A stretch of DNA of 17,070 nucleotides from the NCBI GenBank assembly GCA_030837265.1, contig JAUPKV010000458.1, positions 1-17,070 of the forward strand. Reading direction: 5' to 3'. How positions within the stretch are numbered: position 1 is the stretch's first letter; every line of letters begins with the position of its first letter. Below the pieces are notes generated by a model. The model worked only from the letters and a program-made list of their open reading frames with translations. It ran no database searches and was not told the DNA's origin. The DNA comes from Methanobacteriota archaeon. Lineage in GTDB: Archaea; Halobacteriota; Methanosarcinia; Methanosarcinales; Methanosarcinaceae. Below, piece after piece: positions 1-8,260 of this stretch. A program made the translations under genes and the position numbers.

Positions 1-176
1 GACATATGTTATAATATGTTATAATAGAATATTAACATATACATTTTAACATGATAAAGGCACATTTGCTATTTTTAGAACAAATAGATTTTGAGATAAA
101 ACCTCTATATTTCTCCATTTTAACCAAAATTATTTAGTGTTTTTACATGAATTTTTGAAAGAATTACAAACCAAAG

Positions 177-290
177 AATGGCTACGTTTTCGTATAAAAG
201 GTAGCTATTTTGACGATTTTTAGCTTATTTTGAGGGCAAATAACTAACGTATAAGCCAAAAATGGCTACATTTTCATACTTTGTAGCCAT
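177..290. repeat. Two related hairpins, direct copies 84 bp apart
   Basis: AATGGCTACGTTTTCGTA at 177-194 recurs at 261-278 with 16 of 18 bases identical. Each copy is the left arm of a hairpin. The second is perfect: ATGGCTACA at 262-270 pairs with TGTAGCCAT at 282-290 over an 11-base loop. The first pairs 178-185 with 201-208, with one G-T wobble. The two arms differ in a way that keeps pairing, which suggests the structure matters or mattered. They could be a regulatory RNA element, part of a mobile-element end, or a transcript terminator of the gene to the left. Confidence 0.55.
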
Positions 291-306
291 GAGTCTTATC
301 AGTGAA

Positions 307-374
307 AATTTACAGAACTCTCGACACACTGCTGAAAGCGAATTTACAGAAAGATTGATACGCTGCTATTCTGA
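307..374. repeat. Imperfect 34-bp tandem duplication
   Basis: AATTTACAGAA is present at 307-317 and again at 341-351. The bases that follow also match in part (GACACACTGCT against GATACGCTGCT), giving about 21 matches over 27 compared positions. The period is 34 bases and the two units directly abut. Function unknown; it may be the worn edge of a mobile element. Confidence 0.5.
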
Positions 375-794
375 AAAATAAATTTGTCTTTATTACTTAC
401 TTTTTAATATATAATTAAAGAAATTATGGTATATAAAATATTACAAAAGCGTTAGCGAATAATTTATATGTTGATGTTTATAATCATCCCACAGGACATC
501 ATCATTTGACCTGTTTGATGACAACAAAAGGACGCTTGATATAGTTAAAAAAACTCTAGATTTTTTACAGAGCAATTTACTATAGATTAATGGAGCAATG
601 CACAACTACTCATCTTAAAAGAAAGTCGGCCATAAATCGCCTGATAATGGCTAAGTGGCTCAATATTAAGATATTTCCCTCAAATTCATATAGTAATACA
701 TTATTTAGAAAGTACATGCTCACTTTTAACATTTGATCATATTTAATGAATATAATTACTGGATTACGCTGTTCATTATTTTGGAGAAACTCCT

Positions 795-2510
795 ATGACA
801 TTAAGTCCTGAAGACCTTAAAACAATTGAAAAATACGCTTTACAAAATGCTGTTAAATACGGGAAAGCCCCCCAGCCCAAAGCCGTGATGGGCAAGGTAA
901 TGGGTGAGTGCCCCCAACTTCGAGCCGATCCGAATGCGGTATCTGAGGCTCTTGAATCCATTGTATCCGAAATTGCTAAAGGGAAACCTGAAGACTGGGA
1001 AATCAGGCTTTCGGAAATTGCTCCCGAACTTATAGAAGCTTTGAGTGTTAAAAAAGAGCCTGAAAAAGGCTTAAAACCTCTCGAAGGAGCAGAAATGGGC
1101 AAGGTTGTGATGCGTTTTGCTCCAAATCCAAATGGGCCAGGAACCCTTGGCAGTGCAAGAGGCATGGTGGTCAACTCCGAATATGTTAAGATATACAAAG
1201 GAAAGTTCATCTTGAGGTTTGACGATACGGACCCTGATATAAAAAGGCCGATGTTAGAAGCCTATGAATGGTTTCTCGACGATTTCAGGTGGCTTGGGGT
1301 TATACCTGATCAGGTAGTCTATGCTTCTGACCATTTCCCTCTCTACTATGATTATGCAAGAAAGCTCATAGAGATGGGCGAGGCTTATGTCTGTTTCTGT
1401 TCAGGAGGAGATTTTAAAGAATTAAAGGATGCTAAAAAAGCCTGCCCACATAGAGGAGTAAGCCCGGAAGAGAACCTCAGGCAATGGGACAAAATGCTTG
1501 CCGGGGAATACGAAGACCAGCAGGCTGTGCTGAGAATTAAAACCGATATAGAACACAAAGACCCTGCTATGAGAGACTGGGGCGCATTCAGAATCCGAAA
1601 AATGTCCCATCCACGCCCTGAAATAGGGAATAAATACATAGTCTGGCCTCTTCTTGATTTTGCAGGCGCTATTGAAGATCATGTTCTTGGAATGACTCAC
1701 ATCATCCGCGGCAAAGACCTCATGGACAGTGAAAAGAGGCAGGGATATATCTACAAATATTTAGGCTGGACGTATCCCCGGACAACTCACTGGGGAAGGG
1801 TCAAGATCCACGAGTTTGGTAAATTCAGTACTAGTGGCCTTAAAAAAGCTATTGAGACCGGAGAATATACCGGCTGGGACGACCCGAGACTACCCACGAT
1901 CCGCGCAATCCGCCGCCGCGGGATACAGGCTGATGCCCTGAAGAAGTTCATGATAGAAATGGGAGTCGGAACAACCGATGTAAGTATAAGCATGGAGTCT
2001 CTTTATGCCGAAAACCGCAAAATAGTAGACCCTATTGCAAACCGTTATTTCTTTGTCTGGAACCCTATTGAACTGGATATCACGGATTTCGAACCAACGG
2101 TTGCAAAGCTTCCGCTCCATCCAACTGACCATGCAAGAGGTATAAGGGAAGTTGCCGTAGGAAATAGGATGCTTGTCTGCAGGGATGATATTGAAAAGCT
2201 GCAGGTGGGATCCGTCCTCCGTTTAAAAGACCTCTGCAATATTGAAATCACTTCCCTTTCTCCACTTCAGGCAAAAAAATCCGCAACTTCTCTTGAAGAC
2301 CTTAAAAAGATGAAAGGAAAGATCATCCAATGGGTTCCTGAGGATGGAATCCCGGTTAAAGTACGCAGCCCGGATGGTGATATCGACGGTATCGGAGAAA
2401 ACGGAATTGCATCCGAACTTGATAAGGTTGTGCAGTTTGAACGCTTTGGCTTCTGCAGAATTGATGCTGTAGAGGGAGGATGCGTCGTGGCATATTTTGC
2501 TCACAAATAA
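795..2510 (+). CDS. gltX: Glutamyl-tRNA synthetase, archaeal type (class Ic)
   Basis: Cytoplasmic enzyme that charges tRNA with glutamate using ATP. In archaea it is normally non-discriminating, also charging tRNA-Gln, which GatDE then amidates. The 571-residue length fits the archaeal/eukaryal type. Seen: an N-terminal helical extension (1-100), the Rossmann catalytic domain starting at RFAPNPNGPGTLGSARG (about 107-123), DDTDP at 143-147, and a zinc-knuckle pattern C200-x-C202...C217-x-H219 equivalent to the one in bacterial GluRS. The DPR region near 363 and beta-barrel anticodon-binding domains from about 400 to the end follow. The class I signatures are unusual: HIGH reads TLGS (117-120) and KMSKS reads KFSTS (343-347). 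From memory this is the Methanosarcina form and not a sign of a dead gene. GGAG at 783-786 supports the ATG. Long flanks suggest it is transcribed alone. Confidence 0.96.
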   Translation: MTLSPEDLKTIEKYALQNAVKYGKAPQPKAVMGKVMGECPQLRADPNAVSEALESIVSEIAKGKPEDWEIRLSEIAPELIEALSVKKEPEKGLKPLEGAEMGKVVMRFAPNPNGPGTLGSARGMVVNSEYVKIYKGKFILRFDDTDPDIKRPMLEAYEWFLDDFRWLGVIPDQVVYASDHFPLYYDYARKLIEMGEAYVCFCSGGDFKELKDAKKACPHRGVSPEENLRQWDKMLAGEYEDQQAVLRIKTDIEHKDPAMRDWGAFRIRKMSHPRPEIGNKYIVWPLLDFAGAIEDHVLGMTHIIRGKDLMDSEKRQGYIYKYLGWTYPRTTHWGRVKIHEFGKFSTSGLKKAIETGEYTGWDDPRLPTIRAIRRRGIQADALKKFMIEMGVGTTDVSISMESLYAENRKIVDPIANRYFFVWNPIELDITDFEPTVAKLPLHPTDHARGIREVAVGNRMLVCRDDIEKLQVGSVLRLKDLCNIEITSLSPLQAKKSATSLEDLKKMKGKIIQWVPEDGIPVKVRSPDGDIDGIGENGIASELDKVVQFERFGFCRIDAVEGGCVVAYFAHK

Positions 2511-2542
2511 TTTTACCAGAAATTAGGCAAAAAATATTTCAT

Positions 2543-2612
2543 CCTTTTTCTTTTATTGATTACCTTATTTCCTTTTAATTCTTTAAATTCTTTTTTTAAC
2601 TTTTAAATTTTT
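2543..2612 (+). terminator. Probable T-tract terminator after gltX
   Basis: Repeated runs of T, including T5 at 2545-2549 and T7 at 2591-2597, begin about 35 bases after the gltX stop. Archaeal RNA polymerase commonly terminates in such tracts without a hairpin. No strong stem precedes them. Confidence 0.45.
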
Positions 2613-2712
2613 CAAAATTTACTCTTTATCTATACGAAAATACTCCATTTTCTGCGTAGATAATTCCAATTATACTTTCTATTTCAAATTAATAGTCTCA
2701 TATTTTAATAAT

Positions 2713-2801
2713 TTTATAAATATCAACTCAAAAAGAGAAGTTTTAAAAATTAATCTCATTTTTAAGTATTATCATTTTTTTCAAATGAAAAAAAATGGAG
2801 G
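2713..2801 (+). promoter_or_regulatory. TATA-like box and ribosome site of the first propeller/PKD gene
   Basis: TTTATAAATA at 2713-2722 is a good archaeal TATA-box candidate. Transcription would then start near 2745, giving a leader of about 65 bases. GGAGG at 2797-2801 lies 7 bases before the ATG at 2809 and fixes that start. The flanks are AT-rich, so the box assignment is only moderate. Confidence 0.5.
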
Positions 2802-2808
2802 ATGATGT

Positions 2809-4371
2809 ATGAAAACTAGCAAAAAATTGTATTCAATAACCTTTGCTTCAGTAGCCCTTATTTTATTTTTAGTTCTTTTTTTATCCGCAGCATCTGCAGC
2901 TTCCCTTAAGGTCGCTGAAACTCGAATCACGACAAATCCGTCAACTTCACAAAATCCTGTTATCTACGTAAACAACATTGTGTGGGAGGATGACCGCAAT
3001 GGAAACTGGGATATTTACATATTTAATTTTTCCACAAAAGAGGAGATACATACTACCAATACATCAAGTCAGACAGCTCCTGCCATTTATGGCGATAAAG
3101 TAGTGTGGCAGGATGAACGCAACGGAGGATCTGATATTTATCTTCAGGATCTCTCCAATAAAATACAAACTCGGGTCACAACCAGCGGAAAAGCCTACAA
3201 TCCCAGAATCTACGGAAAAAGGATAGTGTGGATGGATGGACGCAATGGTCCGGATAACTGGGATATTTACATGTACGATATTTCCAGCAGGAAGGAAACC
3301 CAAATAACCACCAATGGATCAAATCAGAAGAACCCCGATATCTTCGAAGATAGGATAGTATGGTATGATGATCGGAATATAGTTGGCTATTCCTATGGGA
3401 ACCCGCTGATTTACATGTATAATGTTTCCACTTATGTGGAAAGCCCGTTAAACTACCCTGAATTGGCCTTTTATTATGTGTGGAGTCCTCCAAGGATCTA
3501 CGGGGACATAATTGTGTGGATGGCAGAAGGTGTAGGTACAAACTACAATGTCTACATGTACGACCTCTCAACTTCCAACTTGACTCTGTTCTATTTCCCA
3601 CCGGATTATCTCAGTTATGGCAATGACAATCAACCCGTTGTATATGGCAACAAGGTTGTATGGGTAAAGGGTGCAGATCCCGGGTATGGGGGCATCTACA
3701 TGTATGATGTTTCCACTTCCTCTGTATTTCAAATTACTAATAATGAATATACTCGAAGTGAACCTTCAATCTATGATGATAGGATAGTTTGGAAAGATGA
3801 ACGCAACAGGAACCAGAACGGTGAAATTAACTACGATATCTACATGGGTACTCTGAGTTCAAAACCCCCTCTAACTGCTTCTTTTACTGCATCCCCAACT
3901 ACCGGATACGAGCCTCTGAAAGTAACATTTGCTGACAAAAGTACTGGCTCACCAACATCATGGAAATGGAGTTTTGGTGACAGCACATATTCAACAGCCA
4001 AAAACCCCGTACATACATACAGTAAAGCAGGCAAATATACAGTCAGTCTGACCGTAATGAATGCTGAAGGAAGTAACACGGTAACAAAGGCTGGCTTTAT
4101 TGTTGTAAATGTCTTAAAAGCTCCTGTTGCTGCTTTTACTGCCTCTCCGACATCCGGAAAGGCACCACTGAAAGTGCAGTTCACGGATAAAAGTAGTAAC
4201 AGTCCAACTTCCTGGAAATGGAGTTTTGGAGACGGCACATATTCGACCCAGAAAAATCCTGCACATACATACAGTAAAGCAGGAAAATATACTGTAAGCT
4301 TAACGGTTAAAAATGCCAGGGGTAGTAATATAAAAACCACATCGAGTTACATAGTTGTAAAAAATAAGTGA
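2809..4371 (+). CDS. Secreted TolB-type seven-blade beta-propeller protein with two PKD domains
   Basis: Probable exported surface protein of 520 residues. A signal peptide (1-30: K-rich start, LILFLVLFL core, ASA cleavage site) is followed by seven repeats of the form IYGD(R/K)IVW-D-RNG--DIYMY(D/N)(L/I)S. This is the beta-propeller repeat type common in Methanosarcina surface proteins. Blades 4-6 lack the D-RNG element seen in blades 1-3 and 7. Two PKD domains follow (about 350-434 and 436-519), with the typical SWKWSFGD core and TYSKAGKYTVSLTV strand. There is no C-terminal membrane anchor or sorting tail, so it is either released or held non-covalently in the S-layer. Function beyond surface or adhesion roles is inferred from the family. 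The gene downstream is a paralog in the same direction, probably from tandem duplication; each has its own promoter-like region. Confidence 0.92.
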   Translation: MKTSKKLYSITFASVALILFLVLFLSAASAASLKVAETRITTNPSTSQNPVIYVNNIVWEDDRNGNWDIYIFNFSTKEEIHTTNTSSQTAPAIYGDKVVWQDERNGGSDIYLQDLSNKIQTRVTTSGKAYNPRIYGKRIVWMDGRNGPDNWDIYMYDISSRKETQITTNGSNQKNPDIFEDRIVWYDDRNIVGYSYGNPLIYMYNVSTYVESPLNYPELAFYYVWSPPRIYGDIIVWMAEGVGTNYNVYMYDLSTSNLTLFYFPPDYLSYGNDNQPVVYGNKVVWVKGADPGYGGIYMYDVSTSSVFQITNNEYTRSEPSIYDDRIVWKDERNRNQNGEINYDIYMGTLSSKPPLTASFTASPTTGYEPLKVTFADKSTGSPTSWKWSFGDSTYSTAKNPVHTYSKAGKYTVSLTVMNAEGSNTVTKAGFIVVNVLKAPVAAFTASPTSGKAPLKVQFTDKSSNSPTSWKWSFGDGTYSTQKNPAHTYSKAGKYTVSLTVKNARGSNIKTTSSYIVVKNK

Positions 4372-4519
4372 AAAATCTAAAAGAAAATAAATTAGGAAAT
4401 GGGAGTGGGGATGCTTTTCTGTCTGCGAAAAGAAATATTTACTCTTCATTTTATATTTTGAATATTATCTTTGTATACTAATTTTTACTTACCTATTTTT
4501 ATACTTAACTCTACATAAT

Positions 4520-4648
4520 TCTAGAATATTTATATCTAGATACCAGTTCCAATTGAAAGTTTAATCTCTTATTTTTATGAAAAAGTTTAACAATTATGAA
4601 CAACTTAAAACTAGTAATAATATTTTTTAAATGTTTATAAATGGGGGT
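4520..4648 (+). promoter_or_regulatory. TATA-like box flanked by TCTAGA sites, and leader of the second propeller/PKD gene
   Basis: AATATTTATAT (4525-4535) is a TATA-box candidate. It is bracketed by TCTAGA at 4520-4525 and at 4535-4540, making a near-symmetric element. Transcription would start near 4560, with a leader of about 95 bases. The ribosome site GGGGGT (4643-4648) lies 6 bases before the ATG at 4655. The rest of the gap from 4372 is AT-rich, with only a weak 6-bp stem (CTTTTC 4414-4419 with GAAAAG 4427-4432) that may help end the upstream transcript. Confidence 0.4.
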
Positions 4649-4654
4649 TAATAC

Positions 4655-6652
4655 ATGAAAAACAAAAAATTGTGTCCTATAGCTTTAGCTTTAAATGCGC
4701 TTATTTTATTTTTAATTCTCTTCTTGTCAACAGCATCGGCAGATGCTGCACAAAGTACTTTGCCTACGATCACTGAAACTCGAATCACCACCAACGGATT
4801 AGCGGGAATTTCTGCCATTTACGGAGACAGGATAGTGTGGGACGATTGGCGAAATAAAGAATCATCAAGTCGATATAATGCAAACACAGACATATATATG
4901 TACAATATCTCGACGAAGAAAGAATCTAAGATAACTAACTGTAATTCAGCAGTGTTCCCTGATATATACAATAACAGGATAGTATGGTCTGATAATCGCA
5001 GTGGAAGCCAGAATATATTTATGTATGATCTCTCCACTTCCAAAGAAACTCAGATCTCCTCCACTGGAGTCAATAAGATTTGGCCTCATATCTATGGTAA
5101 TAACATCGTATGGCAGGGTAGTCAAAATGGGGGTTCTGATATTTATATGTTTAATCTCTCAACTCAAAAAGAAACCCGAATTACTTCAAGCCGATCGGCA
5201 GTGTTTCCTGCTATATATGGTGAGAGGATAGTGTGGTCTGACAATCGTAATGGGAAGTGGGATATTTACATGTACAATATCTCCAGCTTAAAGGAATCAA
5301 AGGTTTCAAGCAGTGGAAAAGCAGTGTTTGTAGCAATACACGGTGACAGGATCGTGTGGAGTGATTATAGAAACGGAAACAGAGATTTGTATATGTACAA
5401 TCTCTCAAGTTCTAAGGAAACAAGGATTACAAAAAATGAATCTGTGAATGACCCTGCTATCCATGGTGATATTATTGTATGGGCCAATAACCTTAATGGA
5501 AAGTCAAATATCTACATGTACAACCTTTCCACCAGTCAGGAAAGTCACATTTCCACCAGTTCATATCAGTATTATCCAGCTGTCTATGGTAACCGGATAG
5601 TATGGACTGATGGACGCAATGGCAACCAGGATATCTACATGGCCACTCTCAGTTACCTCCCGGCTGCTGCATTCACTGCCTCTCCAGTCTCAGGAACAAC
5701 TCCACTGAAAGTCACTTTTAAAGATAGTAGTTCAGGGTCTCCCACATCATGGAAATGGAATTTCGGGGATGGAAATACTTCAACTGAGCAGAACCCTACA
5801 CATTCTTATTCCACAGCAGGAAATTTCACGGTAGCGCTAACAGTAACCAATGCTGCCGGTAGTAATACTATAAGCAAACCCAATTATGTAGCAGTAACAC
5901 GCTCCCAGTCACTGCCGCTTGCAAATTTCACAAGTGATCTTACCTATGGATATTCCCCGTTGACTGTTGCTTTTACGGATAGAAGCACAGGTTCACCAAG
6001 TTCATGGACCTGGAGTTTTGGCGATAACACAAGTTCTACAATCAAGAATCCTGTTCACGTGTATAATAAAGCCGGAAAATACACTGTTATTTTAGTAGCA
6101 GGAAATAAAGTAGGCAGCAGTACTGCGAAGAAAACTGACTACATAACCGTTATAAATAAAATGGGATATTCGGTCGCTGCATTTACTGCTTCACCAGTAT
6201 CAGGAAAAGTACCGCTAACAGTAGCCTTCACGGATAAAAGTACTAACAACCCTACTTCATGGATCTGGGACTTTGGCGATAAAACTACTTCAGCTTCCAA
6301 GAATCCTGTACACAAATATACAAAAGCAGGAAAATATACAGTCAGCTTAAAAGTAACGAACACTGCTGGGAGCAACACTACAAAGAAAACAAGTTTTATA
6401 ACCGTTGCTTCTCTCCCGACTGCTGCTTTTTCAGCATCTCCGTCCTCCGGGAAAGCTCCTTTGAATGTTCAATTTACTGATAAGAGTACAGGTTCGCCAA
6501 CCTCATGGAAATGGAGTTTTGGCGATAAAACATATTCGACACTCAAAAACCCTGTACACAAATACACTAAGACAGGAACATATACGGTTATTTTGACTGC
6601 AATAAATTCAGCTGGTAATAATACCAAAACAAGATATGTTACGGTCAGGTAA
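4655..6652 (+). CDS. Secreted TolB-type seven-blade beta-propeller protein with four PKD domains
   Basis: Paralog of the upstream gene, 665 residues. The signal peptide (1-29, hydrophobic ALILFLILFLSTASA) resembles that of its neighbour. Seven well-kept propeller repeats occupy about 45-333, most with the IVW-D-RNG-DIYMYN(L/I)S pattern, so this copy is more regular than its neighbour. Four PKD domains follow, at about 335-418, 419-504, 505-586 and 587-665, each with a W-FGD core and a YTV strand. The protein ends directly on the last PKD strand (TRYVTVR), with no anchor. Known propeller/PKD proteins of methanogens are cell-surface proteins; the partner or ligand cannot be read from the sequence. 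PKD number differs from the neighbour (4 against 2), which points to domain gain or loss after duplication. Confidence 0.92.
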   Translation: MKNKKLCPIALALNALILFLILFLSTASADAAQSTLPTITETRITTNGLAGISAIYGDRIVWDDWRNKESSSRYNANTDIYMYNISTKKESKITNCNSAVFPDIYNNRIVWSDNRSGSQNIFMYDLSTSKETQISSTGVNKIWPHIYGNNIVWQGSQNGGSDIYMFNLSTQKETRITSSRSAVFPAIYGERIVWSDNRNGKWDIYMYNISSLKESKVSSSGKAVFVAIHGDRIVWSDYRNGNRDLYMYNLSSSKETRITKNESVNDPAIHGDIIVWANNLNGKSNIYMYNLSTSQESHISTSSYQYYPAVYGNRIVWTDGRNGNQDIYMATLSYLPAAAFTASPVSGTTPLKVTFKDSSSGSPTSWKWNFGDGNTSTEQNPTHSYSTAGNFTVALTVTNAAGSNTISKPNYVAVTRSQSLPLANFTSDLTYGYSPLTVAFTDRSTGSPSSWTWSFGDNTSSTIKNPVHVYNKAGKYTVILVAGNKVGSSTAKKTDYITVINKMGYSVAAFTASPVSGKVPLTVAFTDKSTNNPTSWIWDFGDKTTSASKNPVHKYTKAGKYTVSLKVTNTAGSNTTKKTSFITVASLPTAAFSASPSSGKAPLNVQFTDKSTGSPTSWKWSFGDKTYSTLKNPVHKYTKTGTYTVILTAINSAGNNTKTRYVTVR

Positions 6653-6723
6653 TAAAAGTATATCAAGAAGTCTGAAAACAGGAGAACAAGTGTCAAGATA
6701 AAAATCAAGAGGAGGTTAATGAT

Positions 6724-6766
6724 CAAATCTGATAAAGAGGCGTATCAGCTTTTTTGTTCAGATTTG
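6724..6766. terminator. Nested hairpins plus T-tract between convergent genes
   Basis: CTGATA (6729-6734) pairs with TATCAG (6743-6748) over an 8-base loop and is followed by a run of six T, a classic terminator layout for the plus strand. An alternative stem, CAAATCTGA (6724-6732) with TCAGATTTG (6758-6766), overlaps the left arm of the first, so the two cannot form fully together. The site lies between the stop codons of two convergent genes and could end both transcripts. Confidence 0.6.
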
Positions 6767-6778
6767 AAAACCATTACT

Positions 6779-7852
6779 TTACCTTTCCCTTCTCAGGAAA
6801 TAGGCTGCACCGAGCGCTGCCAGCACAGTTGTTTCCAGGCCAGGGCCAGGAGTTTCTTCTTTTGAGGATTTTTTAGTTGCATTGGTCGTGTTAACAGGAG
6901 TTGTTGCCTTTTTCTTGTTTTCTTCGTCTATCAAGGCTTGTTTGTAAGCAGTGGAAGTAGAATTTAGTTTATTATCAAGAGCTTTGACTGCGTTTGGGAA
7001 TTTTGGGAAAAGCGGGAACTTATCAGTACCTCCACCTGTTATGTTATATGATATGTCACAAATTCCGTTGTTGTTTTCATCCACACAGGTCTCGCTGTAA
7101 CCTTTGCCGTCAAGGTTCGCCCAGTAGTTACCTCCGATGTAAGGACCTTTGATAATATTCTGCTTGGTTATGAGAGGACTCTGCCAGATATTGTCAGCAT
7201 TTATGGCTTTCTCATCGACGTTTTCTTTATTTTTGAAGAAATTGTTGTCTATAATGTTTTTGCTACTCCCATCCAGGGAAATCCCATAGATGAAATTATA
7301 GGCGATAATATTGTCCTCAATAGTGTTAGAATTCGAGTTTTCGAGTCTTATACCCTTTTTGTTCAGGGTAATATTGTTATCACTTATAGTGTTGCTGTTG
7401 GAGTTATTGAGGAGGACTCCGAACTCTGATCTTTGAACCCAGTTATTATTTATAAAACAGTAATCTGCGCCTTTAAGTGATATTTGCTCTTTTTCCGAAC
7501 CTTCGATGCTAAACCCACTAAAAGATACCTTGTTTTCGCTAATTTCTACGGTACTTTTTGTCGGGTCAGCTGCCCTGATAATGGTGTCCTCCGGTTTCCT
7601 CGAATCGGACCAGATTCTAACTTGCTTGTCGATTCTGAGATTTTCAGTATAATTCCCAGGGTTCACGAAAATCGTATCTTCGGCATTTGCGTCATCTATA
7701 GCGGCTTGAATCGAAGTATAGTTCCCATTTGCTGAAGGGTCTACCTTCAGGTTATTGGCGGAAACGGCAGTGCAGGTAAAGATTATTGCAAGAGCAGTTG
7801 CAAATACTGTTATTTTGAAAATTAGTGAATTTCCTTTTTTTACTCTTTCCAT
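6779..7852 (-). CDS. NosD-like parallel beta-helix surface protein with PGF-CTERM-like sorting tail
   Basis: Exported protein of 357 residues, probably anchored to the cell surface. Seen: signal peptide 1-32 ending ...VSANN; an opening segment typical of pectate-lyase-like and NosD beta-helices (YTSIQAAIDDANAEDTIFVNPGNY); N-rich helix turns such as NSNSNTISDNNIT; and a GGNYWANLDGKG...DENNNGICD segment, often found near the end of NosD-type helices in Methanosarcina and resembling a calcium-binding loop. After a T/N/K-rich linker comes PGPGLETTVLAALGAAYFLRR, which fits the PGF-CTERM pattern (PG motif, hydrophobic helix, arginines) processed by archaeosortase A. The name NosD reflects fold similarity and does not imply copper insertion. 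GAGG (complement of 7860-7863) lies 7 bases before the ATG. The gene is convergent with the propeller/PKD pair and divergent from rpa. Confidence 0.9.
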   Translation of the reverse strand: MERVKKGNSLIFKITVFATALAIIFTCTAVSANNLKVDPSANGNYTSIQAAIDDANAEDTIFVNPGNYTENLRIDKQVRIWSDSRKPEDTIIRAADPTKSTVEISENKVSFSGFSIEGSEKEQISLKGADYCFINNNWVQRSEFGVLLNNSNSNTISDNNITLNKKGIRLENSNSNTIEDNIIAYNFIYGISLDGSSKNIIDNNFFKNKENVDEKAINADNIWQSPLITKQNIIKGPYIGGNYWANLDGKGYSETCVDENNNGICDISYNITGGGTDKFPLFPKFPNAVKALDNKLNSTSTAYKQALIDEENKKKATTPVNTTNATKKSSKEETPGPGLETTVLAALGAAYFLRRER

Positions 7853-8260
7853 CTAAGTTCCTCTTAATTACTCTTCCCAAATGGATTCTTTCAATTACTT
7901 TTCCCATTTTAAGTTACTCTTCCTATCTCCATATTCTTCCTTCCTCTTTTGTCTTTTGATTTGGTTCTGTCATTTTAGAAGTGGATAAATTTTCTCTTTA
8001 TTTGATCTAATTTCTCTTCTATTACTACCTCTTTTATTATTCTGCCATTGAATATTTTTTTGAAGAAGATAATTAATTTTTAACATATCTTTTATATTAG
8101 TTCATAGATATTAGCTCGCAACATGTCTTTGGATAATTTCATAATTTTCTCTTATTTCAGATTCGCATTACTTCGGTTTATTGTAAAACCTGAAATATGT
8201 GAAACTCAATTAACTGTAAAATCATAATTATTTGTTATTGTCTCAAAAGGAGGCTTAAAA
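7853..8260. other. Divergent intergenic region between the beta-helix gene and rpa
   Basis: 408 bases without a gene. The left part is pyrimidine-rich on the plus strand and carries spaced copies of TTACTCTTCC: 7840-7850 (one base longer, inside the coding start), 7868-7878, 7895-7905 (one change) and 7914-7923. In the minus-strand transcript these read as purine-rich GGAAGAGTAA boxes in the leader of the beta-helix gene. The right part is AT-rich and should hold the rpa promoter, but no single TATA box stands out. AAAGGAGGCT (GGAGG at 8249-8253), 7 bases before the ATG at 8261, is a near-ideal ribosome site. Confidence 0.55.

Larger units (their letters stand above)
1..794. other. AT-rich intergenic region upstream of gltX
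   Basis: No convincing gene is seen in this stretch. Its left edge has a 10-base tandem repeat, ATATGTTATA at 4-13 and 14-23, with the inverted copy TAACATAT near 33. Two related hairpins (178-290) and a short tandem duplication (307-374) lie further in. Short open stretches occur near 480-735, one of 48 codons starting at the ATG at 590, but none has a clear ribosome site or a recognisable protein. They could be decayed coding sequence. A weak TATA-like stretch (about 747-756) sits at a plausible distance for gltX transcription to start near 775-780. Confidence 0.6.

Noticed and set aside
590..736. 48-codon frame upstream of gltX
   Set aside because: No clear ribosome site and no recognisable domain; it could be decayed coding sequence, but nothing supports an active gene.
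3840..4340. 166-codon minus-strand frame opposite the PKD domains
   Set aside because: Long antisense frames arise from the biased codon pattern of PKD repeats; the plus-strand protein is clearly the real one.
6719..6865. 48-codon plus-strand frame starting just after AGGAGG
   Set aside because: The ribosome-site core ends only 3 bases before the ATG, and most of the frame is antisense to the sorting tail of the beta-helix gene. It also runs through the terminator hairpin.
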